The position numbers and the translations under genes are program-made. A DNA stretch of 64,000 bases from Toxorhynchites rutilus septentrionalis. Taxonomy: Eukaryota > Arthropoda > Insecta > Diptera > Culicidae. The notes under the pieces are model-generated. The model was given only the letters and a program-made list of their open reading frames with translations, did not search any database and was not told the DNA's origin. The DNA lies in NCBI RefSeq assembly GCF_029784135.1, contig NC_073746.1:143534556-143598555 (forward strand). Reading direction: 5' to 3'. Positions 44,377-55,483 of this stretch are shown one piece after another (position 1 is the first letter of the stretch; each line of letters starts with the position of its first letter).

Positions 44377-44810
44377 ATCAACATATTCATTAAGAGTAAA
44401 CAGTAAACTAATCCATTTTTCAGGTAGATAGCTAGGTATTCAAAAAAAAAATAGGTAGGTAGGTAGAAGAAAATTAAACAATATATTTAAAATATATATT
44501 TAACAAAAGCTGTCCCCTTTGTATAGTCCTACGTCACTCCGGTTATGTCCCCGACATAACCCACCCGTCTTTTTATTATAATTAGGTAAATTTTAATTAA
44601 TTTTCAAATTTCATGTAAATATAGATTAATTTTTTTGTATACAAACGTTAATTGTACTTAGTTCTCAATCGACAGACAAGTATGATACCTATTCTAAAAG
44701 TTCAACATTATTAATTTTCCAAAAATTGAAATTTCAGATAAAAGATGTTGATTGCCACGAATTTGGCTCTATTCGAATTATACTTCTTTGACCTTTTTAT
44801 TTGCATACTA

Positions 44811-45555
44811 GCTGACCCGACGAACTTCGTCCCGCCCAAAATAGATTTTTTGATTTGACTACTTTCAAACATTCACGTTTTCTCAATAAGTGAACGTTAG
44901 TGAGTCCAATCACTGAACTCTTCATTGATTGATTACCCTTTGACCCTTTACAATTTCCTTTTACTATAAATTGTCTAGTACTTCTACAAAAATTCGTGCT
45001 TTTAATATAAAATTATTTTCAGACAAAATTCTCGTTCAAGATTCTTCAAGCATTTGGAAATAACATGTTTCTCCGTTGCATGGAATACATGTTTGATACA
45101 GAGAATATTACAAAATAAAGACAGCTCAAATCGGACCATTCTTTCCTCGGGTTTAGGGCACACCAACACATTTGGCCTTCCATTTTTGTTTATATAGATA
45201 GAAGATATAGGAATGCGTTATTCCGTCTGAAAATCAATTTCGTTAGCGTCAACATCAAATGGACTAATAACGCTTAGCTAATTGTAGAACATATGGGAAT
45301 TCAATTTTCCGAATTTTCCGATTTTTCTCTCCGCTATATTGATCTACGGGAAGAGACGAGTACAACGAATTATAGATGACTCAAATTGAACCATTCCTTC
45401 CTCGGGTTTGCGCTTACTAACACATTTGGCCTTCCATTTTTGTTTATATAGATAGAAGATATAGGAATGCGTTATTCCATCTGAAAATCCTTTTCCACTT
45501 TCGAACAAAAATCAATTTCATTAGCCCCAACATCAAATGGACCAACAACGCTTAG
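44811..45555 (+). repeat. interspersed repeat family C with internal ~258-bp tandem units
   Basis: Begins AGCTGACCCGACGAACTTCG, which recurs at 46189 (AGCTGATCCGGCAAACTTCG). The block with CATTTGGCCTTCCATTTTTG and ATAGATAGAAGATATAGG occurs at ~45165 and again at ~45424, and part of it at ~46160, so units are duplicated in tandem with spacing of ~258 bp. No coding sequence. A SINE is inserted directly after. Confidence 0.7.
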
Positions 45556-45998
45556 CCGGGGACTAGCCACTTGGTTACGAGTTCGCTTACCAAGCGATCG
45601 ATCGTGAGTTCAAACTCAGGGCCAATTGACCATCTTTGTGTTGTTATAGAATAACTACGTCCACGCAACCATCATCAGCGATGGAAATCGATCCACGGTG
45701 GAACAAAGATCGATTCATCCATACAACTGCTCTGCAAGAAACATCGGGCTGCTGTTCTATCATAACCCAACAATGATCAATATCAACTGTTTCCGCTGTC
45801 CGGTCTGTTGAACAATGGAAGAACAGAAAGAATACCCTTACGCCTAAATGGCTACTACTGTGTAAATGGCTACTACTAACTACTGTGTAATTTACAATTT
45901 ATAAAAACAAACCCATGTACATGTACATGTGTGAAACCCGGCTCTGTTACAGCTAAAATGCTATGAGCCTAATAAATAAATAAATGGGATAAAAAAAA
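45556..45998 (+). repeat. tRNA-derived SINE, family B copy 2
   Basis: Starts GGGGACTAGCCACTTGG with the A-box region altered, B box GTGAGTTCAAACTC, then the family body to AATAAATAAATAAATG. Slightly shorter than the copies at 4603 and 46508. Inserted in repeat family C; the interrupted family C sequence (GAACATTTGGAAATTC) resumes at 46021. Confidence 0.8.
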
Positions 45999-45999
45999 C

Positions 46000-46496
46000 G
46001 TTAGTTAAGCGTTTTTTTTAGAACATTTGGAAATTCAATTTTCCAAATTTTCCGATTTTTCTCTCAACTATATTGATCTACGGGAAGATACGAATACAAC
46101 GAATTATAGATGACTCAAATTGAACCATTCCTTCCCCGGGTTTTGCGCTTACCAACACATTTGGCCTTCCATTTTTATTCATAGACTAGCTGATCCGGCA
46201 AACTTCGTCCCGTCCAAAATTTGTTTTTTGATATCGATACCTTCAAACATTCACATTTTCTTACTAAGCGCAAGTTCATGAGTCCAGTCGCAGAACTGTT
46301 CATTGATTGATCTTCTAATCGGATCCGTTGAATTCATCTTTTACTATGAAATTCCTAGTACTTCTACCAAAACTCATCATTATAATATCAGATTATTTTC
46401 AGACACAATTCTCGTTCAAGATTTTTCAACCACTTGCAAATAACATGTTTCTCCGTTACATGGAATAAATGTTTTATACAGAAAACATGATAGAAT
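46000..46496 (+). repeat. repeat family C, further unit
   Basis: 46021-46180 duplicates 45284-45455 (TATTGATCTACGGGAAGA, ACAACGAATTATAGATGACTC). At 46189 a new unit starts with AGCTGATCCGGCAAACTTCG and parallels 44811-45120. It is cut at 46497 by a SINE. Confidence 0.7.
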
Positions 46497-47009
46497 AAAG
46501 ACGGAGCTTGGGGGTCTCCGTAGCCACATTGGTTGCGCGTTCGCTTAGTAAGCGATCGATCGTGAGTTCAAAACTCAGGGCCCTCATTGACCATCTTTGT
46601 GTTGTTACAGAATAACTACGTCCACGCAACAATCATCAGTGATGGAGATCGATCCACGGTCGAATTAAGATCGATTCATCCATACAACTGCTCCGCTCTG
46701 CAAGACACATCGGGCTGCTGTTCTATAAATAACTCAACAATGATCAATCAACTGTCTCCGCTGTCCGGTCTAACTGGATAATGGAAGAACAGAACGAAAA
46801 CTCTTACGCCTATATGGCAACTGTGTAAATGTGTACCATATGCAATGGTATAGAAGGGAATACTCTAACGCCGAAAACATGGCAACTGTGTAATGTGCTA
46901 ATTATAGATATGATAAACATGTGACATGTACACGATTGAAATTCGGCTCTGTTACAGCTAAAGCTAATGAGCCTAAAATAAACAAAAGGGATAAAAAAAA
47001 AGACGGAGC
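46497..47009 (+). repeat. tRNA-derived SINE, family B copy 3, with 11-bp target duplication
   Basis: SINE body 46508-46998 flanked by AAAGACGGAGC on both sides (46497-46507, 46999-47009). A box TAGCCACATTGG, B box GTGAGTTCAAAACTC, and an A-rich tail. The exact duplication shows retroposition into family C, which resumes afterwards. Confidence 0.9.
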
Positions 47010-47260
47010 CCTCCACTCTTCTCCCCTCAGAAAGGGGAGAGGAGTATCTAACCATCATAGAATCATTTATTGTACCCTAAAACCTCCACATGCCAAATTT
47101 CGTTTCATTTAATTGATTAATTCTCGAGTAATGTAGAAATTTGTGTTTCATGTGGATGGCAGCTCCCCCTTAGAGAGAAGAGAGGAGTATCTAACCATCA
47201 TAGAATCATTCATTGCACCCTGAAACCTTCACATGCCAAATTTGGTTTCGTTTATCAATT
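47010..47260 (+). repeat. repeat family C, 3' part
   Basis: Two tandem units share GAGGAGTATCTAACCATCAT, AGAATCATTYATTG and CACATGCCAAATTT (47036-47100 and 47187-47255). This is the continuation of the repeat interrupted by the SINE. Confidence 0.7.
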
Positions 47261-49186
47261 ATCAATTGCGCTTTGTGATAGTTTGCAATTCGGCGTCTTC
47301 AAACACTTTTGGTGGTTTTCCACGTTCCTCATTGTTCACATCAAAGTTACCACTTTGAAATTATTCGATTCACTCATGACATTGCATTTTTCCGAGAGCA
47401 TGCTCACCGTAAACTACACCCTCACTCCATGCGAATCGGAAGTGGATTATTTAGTTTAAAATATGGCAATGAAGTATGCAGCTCGTGGTTCGTAGGCACA
47501 AAATCCACCATGCAAGAAACTTATATTAGCATGTGTAACTTATAATGTATGAATTCCGGTTTCATCTGCACACACTTGGTATGTTCATGGTATTGAAACA
47601 GTTCAGCAATCGCAGACGAAATACGTAGGTGGAAGGATTGAGAAATTGATTGTGCAATGAATGGAAAAAAACCTTTTTTTATTACAGGGATTGTGATGAA
47701 CCTTGTGCATGAACATTCTATCACCCATTTCCATCGTTGGGACGATGGATTGAGTGTGAGGGCATATAACGCTGTATGTGCGTTGCCACTGCCGCTTAAA
47801 TCATAAATGCATTTATCAAATTTTATTTACCCATTAGGTTCAAAGCCAATTGATTTTTTCCTCCCTGCAGCGGTGGATGGGTCTATAACGCTTGCAACGA
47901 ACGATCAGTCGCGCGCACTAGGTGGAGAAGCTACAAAAAGTTCACCCACATTCGACCCGTGTGTGTCATGAAAAGCGGCTTTCACTCTCCCATTGCTTCC
48001 TGCTGTCCAGTTGTCGGAACAGTTTCATGGTCCGTTGGAGTGTGATGCGGTGCGGCAAACGAGACATCTACTGCTCCAATATAGTAACGACAATAATAAC
48101 CGGAGTATGCATATGGTTTAAATGGTTTCACTCATGTGCTTATCCCTACGGCGTGTGGCATTCGCCTTCGCGTGCGGAATCAATATGTCACAATCTACAG
48201 TCAAGAGGAGAACTAGGGATGTGGGCTCTAAATTTCTAACGATTTGTTCCAATAGTTAGCTGTGTTTTCAATCGAATGTGAAACACATGAATCAACAACT
48301 AATCGTTGGTTCTCTACATGCTCCACATTGGGGATTCAAACAAAGGGAATAGTGAGCCCATAGTCAGTATATTTGGTAAATATATTGTTCAGTTTTGACA
48401 ACAATGTTTGCATTTATCACTAATATTTATCACATCGAACCCTGTCTGGGTTTTCAAAAGCTTTATTAAAATTATTTATCCTTGGGTTACGCCACATCGG
48501 TACAAATTTCTGCGCAGCTGTTGAGTTATTTAGAAGAATGGAAAAACTTATTATATGAGTGATTAGAATAAGAACGAGTAAAAAAAATAAAAGTCACGGT
48601 GACATGACCCATAAGTAAAAGCGAATATCAAAAAATACCTAAAATGTAAGATATGCTGACTGAAATCATATTAGAGTATTAGAAATCCATTATTTTCATT
48701 TAAACTTCAAGATTTATTCCGACTAGTTGGAATGATCCGATTTAGGTAAAATATTCACCGTTTCGTTCGAGAATTTTTGAAGATTCTGCCCCTCTCGAAG
48801 AGTCCCTCGTGCTTATTGGAAAGATATGGAACAGACGATTTTTATAAGCTTCACTTGAGTCGAATTTTTCACCAGCAAAATCATTCGCCATAGACAAGAA
48901 CAGGTGGTGATCACTTAGTGTCCGGTTCCAACAGCGGTGGATGCATAATAACCTTACTACTAATCGCCTGGAGTTTCCAGCGAGTCACTATCGTTGTTGG
49001 TCTGTTGGAGCACAATACTTCGGGACACGATAGTTGCGGCGATCGCCTTTTCTATAGATGGGGCAGACGATTCCGTCCATCATTTCTTCCGGTAGTTGTC
49101 CTCCTCCCAGACCCTGGACATAAACGAGTACAGTGATTTAACTTTTCGATTTCTGCATGATCATGGTCCCCCTGTTGGCACTTTTT
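47261..49186. other. non-coding, no gene recognised
   Basis: Several short frames, none with a recognisable domain. GC content rises at 47870-48200 without an evident gene. Confidence 0.4.
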
Positions 49187-49445
49187 GACGTAGAATTACG
49201 TCTTACATTAAGGGTGCCAAATCAGAAAACAGGTCACGTTTTTATTAAATAAAGTTAACTTTCATAACTATGTTTGCTGTGAACGGATTTTCACGATTTA
49301 CATACCAATCGAATCGGAAATTCTCTAAAATTTGTTTGATATGCTATACATTACTACCCATTGTCTGTGTATGGTTTAAATTGACGAAAATTGGAAGCAA
49401 TCTCATTTCCCCATACATTTGTTTTGTCCATTTGTGTGATTTCCC
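49187..49445 (+). repeat. dispersed repeat, inverted relative to 2785-3020
   Basis: Starts GACGTAGAATTACGTC (49187-49202), then AGAAAACAGGTCACG and the shared blocks listed for 2785-3020. No clear duplication at the ends. Confidence 0.7.
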
Positions 49446-49492
49446 AAACAGAGCTGTCAATAACGAGCAACGAAGGGGAAATCGTAAGATTT

Positions 49493-49919
49493 CGAATAGT
49501 TTTCAGCAGTTTGTTATTCGATACGATTAATCGGCCCAAATAATCGATTTATCGATTAATCGCCACACTGAGAGAAATAATTAGTAAGATTAATATTTCT
49601 CATTTGCTAGAAAGCCATATGGAATCAAAAGAGTGTCCATTCCGCCTGAAAATCAATTATTATCTTTTACTCACCCCTAAAGTCGTAAACGAAGCTCAAT
49701 TCACGTTGACGGCATTGAGCTTTGTTTACGAACTTAGGGGAGCATCAAAGATAATGATTTGTATTCAGGATAAAACTGCTTTTTTCTCTCTGAGTTTGGA
49801 TCGATTAATCGACGTAAATTATTCGTTCGCTTCGATTATTGGTTGTGCAGTATTCGTTCGATTAATAATCGATTTCTGTAGGAAGTATTCGATTAGTCGA
49901 ACGATTATTGGGAATCACT
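49493..49919 (+). mobile_element. hAT MITE, second copy, left end missing
   Basis: Homologous to 20572-21061 from GAATAGTTTTCAGCAGTTTG to the end ATTGGGAATCACTA at 49919. The first ~40 bp including the left terminal repeat are absent, and a few short deletions are present (for example the GCAGCGGCCGTACG segment). Confidence 0.85.
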
Positions 49920-51080
49920 ATCTCCGTGAACAAAGGAAAAGAAGAAGAACGAAGGGGAATATTTGCCTATAAACAGTGGATCTCGCTGAGGCAAGCTTAG
50001 AGGCAAATGAACTGCAAAGTTTAAAGCCTCTTTAAAACAAAGAATTGAATTGAGGCAAACGTTCATTTTTCATAAAGACACCGACTGGACAACACCGTTG
50101 CTGGGCGAGCTGGAAGGCGAGGGATCGAGTGCCTTTCTTAAAGCAATTGGGGTGGACGCGACCAAGTTACTCACTCGCATTGCATTGCAATCATTGCATC
50201 AAACTGATGCCATTGCATTAATGTTTTGAGCTACACAATTGTGCGGGGAATCATCAAGTTAGGCTATCATCGGCTCACCAAGAAAATAATTGTTCTGGAA
50301 TTATGCCTGTGATTTGGTTTCGCATGGCGGTAGCAAAACTCTTTCCCACAAGGCTAACAGCAAAGCCTAAACAGCTAACAGCTAATCTAGACAGGCAATA
50401 TTAATAGAAAAGGCTGTTGAGTAGAGCGCAAAACGGAGATAAGTGTGTGTATATTTAGATGCTTCAAGCCATCGATATATGGATATTTGTGTGCGTACGT
50501 GCGTGCTTCATAACCCGTACGTAAAAATAGTACATCTTCGCTACGCTGAAACCCCATTTGAATCTGCTCCCGTGTGCATTGGTGGTGCAAGTTATGCAGC
50601 CGTAATGATGAATTTAAACAAGGAGGGGAGATAGTGGGAGTGAAATATTTGCGCTAGGGTATTAGTAATGAATTTCTGCTGTGGCAAATATTCAGCAATG
50701 CTACTCTTTCCGCAGTTGTTGAGATTAACAGAAAGAGATTATTTCGTTCATTTAGTCACCATGAAAGTAAATGTCGTTCTGGAATTTTGTATGTGATTTG
50801 GTTTCGCTCGCCTGTAGTAAAACTTTCTCCATTAAGGATGACAGCTGCGCTTATCTTGAGCATGAGAAAGTAATGCAACTTTTTTCGAGACCAGCCAATA
50901 TTAACAGAAGCGTTTTTTGAGAATAGCGCAAAATGATGAGAAATGTTTATATTTCTAGTAGCTTTGAGCCACCAATGTATGGCTCTGTATGGCTCTTAAC
51001 TCCGCCTGCGAATGACGGATCTCAATAATAGCATGTCCGAATAAGAACCTGAAATTATTGAGAAACCAGAGCAGTGGGTC
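49920..51080. repeat. repeats upstream of the LOA element
   Basis: 50079-50140 repeats the GACACCGACTGGACAACA segment of 42340. 50285-50490 and 50770-50975 are diverged duplicates of one another (GTTCTGGAATT, GTGATTTGGTTTCGC, AGCAAAACT/AGTAAAACT, CAATATTAA.AGAA, AGAGCGCAAAA). No gene. Confidence 0.5.
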
Positions 51081-51220
51081 CAAAGCCCCAGAAAAGGAGG
51101 ATGGTTGTAATAGCTGTTATCCATGGTTATTATGGAAAGGAAGTAATGGATAAACCCCTAAACCAAGGTGTGAAGCGACCCGTGCCGAGGGATGAATGGT
51201 AGGGGGGGTTTTAAACCTTG

Positions 51221-51261
51221 CCGTTAACGGAGCCTGTGGAGCACTAGGGCTCCCTCCACAG
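51221..51261 (+). other. hairpin-forming leader of the LOA element
   Basis: CCGTTAACGG (51221-51230) is a perfect palindrome, directly followed by CTGTGGAG (51234-51241) that pairs with CTCCACAG (51254-51261) across a 12-base loop. It lies ~75 bp before the ORF start and may help translation or be part of a 5' ribozyme-like fold, which is speculation. Confidence 0.45.
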
Positions 51262-51337
51262 TATCGTCTGCCCTTGCTGCATTAAGCCGGTCACTGATGC
51301 AGTGGACCTTCTTTACCGAGAGACTCGTGGGACTTCT

Positions 51338-54300
51338 ATGAATAATCCACATCCAAATGAACAAAACGAGCGGTCGAAAATAACGCAGAACACTAAGGTT
51401 CTGCAAATAAATCTCCATCACGCTAAAGCAGCATCTAGTGTGCTGTCTAGGAGGTTTATTGAAGACGCTATGGATTTAGCCTTAATTCAAGAGCCTTGGG
51501 TCCACAAAGGAAGAATACTTGGTATTCATACTGGTTCATGCAAGTTATTCTACGACGACAAGCATGACTCCCCAAGAACTACTGTTCTAGTAAAAGCAAA
51601 TATTAAATGCTTTCCTATAACAGAGTTCATTCAAAGGGACATCGTCGCGATCAGAGTTGAGATACCAACCGCCAAGGGAAGATCCGACATAATAATTGCG
51701 TCGGCTTATTTCCCTGGTGACGTACCTGAGGCACCTCCCCAAGAGGTTGCGGCGTTCGTAAATTATTGCAGAGAAATCAAAAAAGACTTCATCATCGGCT
51801 GTGATGCCAATGCTCATCACACTTTGTGGGGTAGTACTGACATAAACAGTCGAGGTGACTGTCTTTTAGAATTTCTCTCTTCAAACAACATTGACATTGC
51901 CAATATAGGCAATGAACCAACGTTTATAAACGCTATCAGACAAGAAGTCCTGGACCTAACACTGTGCAGTCCGGTAATTTCTTCGAAAATACACAACTGG
52001 CACGTTTCGGAAGAGGCGTCTTTGTCTGATCACAGACACATTATCTTCGAATGGGATGGTGGCTTAACAGTACAGAGAGAATATCGTGATCCAAGAAAAA
52101 CCAACTGGGAACGATATTCACTTGAACTCGAGTCAGAAACTCTTAACACAAGAATAAGGTCGATTCAACAGCTCGAATCAACTTCAAAAGAATTAAATGA
52201 TACGATAGTTTCTGTCTACAACAGTAATTGTCCACTTAAGAGAGTTTCTTCGACAAGAAACGTTCCATGGTGGAACAAAAGGCTCGAGCGGCTACGTAAA
52301 ACAGCGCGGAAGCTGTTCAACAGAGCTAAAATTAATTCGGATTGGTCTCAATATAGGAGCGCCCTAACCGAATATAATAGAGAACTAAGACGATCTAAAC
52401 GAAAATCTTGGGTAAATAACTGCGAAAGCATTGAAAGTACCCCAATCGTTGCAAGACTAAGTAAGACTCTTGCAAAAGACCACTCGAACGGGCCAGGTTC
52501 CCTCAAAAAGGACGACGGTTCGTTCACAAAATCTCCCTCAGAAGTATTAGACTTACTGATGAAAACTCACTTCCCGGGATCTACATCGGTTCATTCTGAT
52601 ACCAGTCCTAACTACAACCGCGACATGAAATGCTCTCGAAGGAATTCTCAAAGTGCAAAGGATGTCGCAAAGATAGTTGCTGGAATGGTTTTCACGAGGG
52701 CCAGAGTAGAAACCGCGGTGAGATCCTTTCAACCTTACAAATCCGCAGGTGCAGATGGAATTTTTCCAGCCCTGATTCAAAAAGGAGAATCTAAGCTGAT
52801 TCCATATCTAATCGAGATTTTTAAGGCAAGTCTGATACTAGAGCACATTCCTTCCACATGGAGACTCGTTAAAGTGGTCTTCATTCCAAAAGCTGGGAAA
52901 CGTGATAAATCACTCCCAAAATCATTCAGACCAATTAGTTTATCATCAATACTGCTGAAAACTATGGAAAAAGTATTATATGAATACATAAAGTCTGTAT
53001 TCATGTCCAAATGCCCTTTATCTAAATATCAGTTTGCCTATCAATCAGGCAAATCCACAGTCACAGCGTTACACACGCTTGTGACTAAAATTGAAAAATC
53101 TCTTTCGTCAAAAGAAACTGCATTATGTGCGTTTCTTGATATCGAAGGGGCTTTCGACAATGCTTCCTATATATCAATGGCACAGGCTATGAGAAGAAGA
53201 CATTTCGATGACTGCATAGTCGAATGGATCAAAGGCATGCTCACAAATAGACAAATCACCTCGGAGCTGGGTGGGTGATCGACATATGTGATTGCAACGA
53301 AAGGTTGCCCACAAGGAGGGGTTCTATCACCTCTACTTTGGTCACTGGTGGTTGACGACCTTCTGATTAGTTTGGAGGCGAATGGTTTCGAAACCGTGGG
53401 TTTTGCTGATGATTTAGTCATAATGGTACGTGGCAAATTCGACGATGTGATATCGAGTAGGATGCAGATGGCCTTAAACCTTACACAATCATGGTGTATC
53501 AAAGAAGGTCTGAGCATAAATCCCTCAAAAACAACAATTGTTCCTTTCACCAAAAAGAAGAAACTGCATCTGCAGACTCTAAATCTTGGAGGAGAGGAAA
53601 TAAAATTCAGCGTTTCAGTGAAATATCTAGGCGTAATCCTAGATGCTAAACTAAACTGGAACGCACACTTAGATGCAATTATCAGTAAGGCCAACATTAC
53701 CCTATGGGCATGTTCTAAAATGATAGGTAGAATATGGGGCCTGAAACCAAAAATGGTTATGTGGGTCTATACAGCAATTGTGCGGCCTAGGATAACCTAT
53801 GCCTCATTAGTATGGTGGCCAAAGACTAAGGAGACTGTAGCTACAAAAAAGCTAAACAAACTCCAACGACTGGCATGCGTTGCTGTAACAGGAGCAATGC
53901 GAAGCACACCCTCAAAGGCATTGGAGGCTATCCTTCACTTGTTACCTTTGGGTCAACATGTTCAGCTGGAGGCTAATAGAAGCGCTCTAAAGCTAAAAAG
54001 ATATAAAAAAATATTAGACGGGGACAAAACTGGTCATTTGAGCATCCTGAATCTCTTACCCGTTGGACCAACCTCAGAGATGAACAGCGATTGGATGGAG
54101 CCAAGGACCAATTATGACATTCCATACACAGTGATCGAACTTTCTCGTTCAGTATGGGATGAGGGTGGTCCCGATGTTCGTAATGGTTCAATCCTGTTCT
54201 ATACCGATGGGTCGAAAATGGGTAACAGAACAGGTGCTGGAGTGTATGGTCCCAGAATAAAAATTTCTGTAGCTATGGGGAACTGGCCAACAGTTTTCCA

Positions 54301-55063
54301 GGCAGAAGTAGCTGCAATAATAGAATGTATAAATGTCTGCCTTAAAAGAAATTATAGACATGCTAACATTTGTATCTTCTCAGACAGTCAAGCAGCACTT
54401 AAAGCCCTCAATGCTTTCAAGTGCTATTCAAAAATTGTCTGGGAATGCATTTGCCTTTTACGACAACTGTGTCAGAGAAGTTCGGTACAACTGTACTGGA
54501 TTCCTGGCCATTGCGGTATAGAGGGAAATGAACAAGCAGATGAACTCGCAAGACGCGGCTCAAGCTCACCCTTCACTGGTCCAGAACCATTCTGTGGAAT
54601 TTCTGAATGTGTGTTGAAGAGTGAGCTGAAGAAATGGGAAGACCGGGAAGTAATGGCCAACTGGATGGCTGTACAACTCAACCAGTCAAAAAAAATTATC
54701 ACGCCGAGTATTAAAATTACTCAACAATTGCTGAGTCTTAATAAGAAAGACTTCAGCACATTCACTGGTCTTATAACAGGACACTGTCCGAGTAAATACC
54801 ATCTCAAAAACATAGGTTTAGTGCAAGATGATATTTGTCGCTTTTGTAATGCCGAAAGCGAAACCTCGGAACATTTGCTCTGCAAATGCGGAGCACTAAC
54901 AAGACGCAGACTTCAACACCTTGATAAGGCTATTCTGGAGCCCAAGGAAGTTTGGTCTGTGTCGCCGATCAGGACTATAAATTTTATCAAACAGATTATT
55001 CCTGATTGGCACCTATCTCGCTATAGCTTTCAGTCTACTTCTTCATCAATAAGCAGTAGATAA
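51338..55063 (+). pseudogene. LOA-type polyprotein: endonuclease, reverse transcriptase, RNase H; one in-frame TGA
   Basis: Copies the element RNA into nicked DNA. ATG at 51338 (earlier in-frame codons lack ATG). Order: endonuclease (QINLHHAKAA, ALIQEPWV, GCDANAHHTLWG, SDHRHI); RT (SAGADGIFP, FRPISLSSILLKTMEK, GCPQGGVLSPLLW, the catalytic FADD in GFADDLVIMV); RNase H with TDGSKMGN, AEVAAIIE, SDSQAALKAL and GHCGIEGNEQADELA, so D, E, D, D are all present; C-terminal CCHC-type knuckle CRFCNAESETSEHLLC. The only lesion is TGA at 53276-53278 (codon 647), between ITSELGG and STYVIATKGCPQGG. The frame is the same on both sides, 1242 codons in all. Everything else appears functional, so this is a young copy. 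Confidence 0.92.
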
Positions 55064-55148
55064 GCTTGAAGCGTAGTACAAAAAATGGGGCATACCACAA
55101 TAGTTCAAACTAATGGACGCAGTGGTTCACACCCAACAAGGGAAAAAA

Positions 55149-55409
55149 AATGCATGCTATAACAAACGCTTGTTTGGCGCTTGATTTACGTTGTACGAAC
55201 GATTCCTAGAGGTGCGATTCCGCTGAGGCAATACTAAATAACAGGTAGCATGATATTTGATACTTGCTAATATTGTTCTTGTTGTTGTTTCCATACGGTG
55301 CCAAAGATATATGGATGTAGTTATATGATGTGGAATAATGGTACTGGTGCAACAAGTATATAATCGACCGCAGCCGAGTCTATGTCAATTGCGAAAAAGG
55401 CCACCGGAA
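55149..55409. other. non-coding spacer
   Basis: Short region between the LOA 3' end and a SINE fragment; nothing recognised. Confidence 0.4.
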
Positions 55410-55483
55410 TAGCTTCTTCTTCTTGAATGGCGTTAACGTTCCCTGTAGAGCTTTTGTCGTCTCAATATATGCATTAACTAGCG
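55410..55483 (-). repeat. SINE family A, 3' end fragment
   Basis: Reverse strand ends in AAGAAGAAGAAG preceded by GGGAACGTTAACGCCATTC, as in the copy at 60282-60530. It is fused in frame to the following LINE coding sequence, which makes the first ~20 codons of that open frame spurious. Confidence 0.8.

Larger units (their letters stand above)
51081..55148 (+). mobile_element. LOA/Lian-type non-LTR retrotransposon, nearly complete
   Basis: Contains a structured leader, one long endonuclease-RT-RNase H frame and a short 3'UTR ending CACACCCAACAAGGG plus eight A. The same 3' end is found at 61281 and, inverted, at 61990, so the end is firm. The 5' boundary is my estimate. No separate ORF1 was seen upstream; Lian of Aedes is also reported with a single ORF. 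Confidence 0.85.

Noticed and set aside
45160..45480. CRISPR-like array, because of repeated units
   Set aside because: Two or three long units of ~258 bp without short regular spacers, in a eukaryotic repeat; not CRISPR.
55423..55483. Start of the L2/CR1-type ORF at 55423
   Set aside because: These codons are the reverse strand of a SINE 3' end fused in frame to a truncated LINE, not native sequence.
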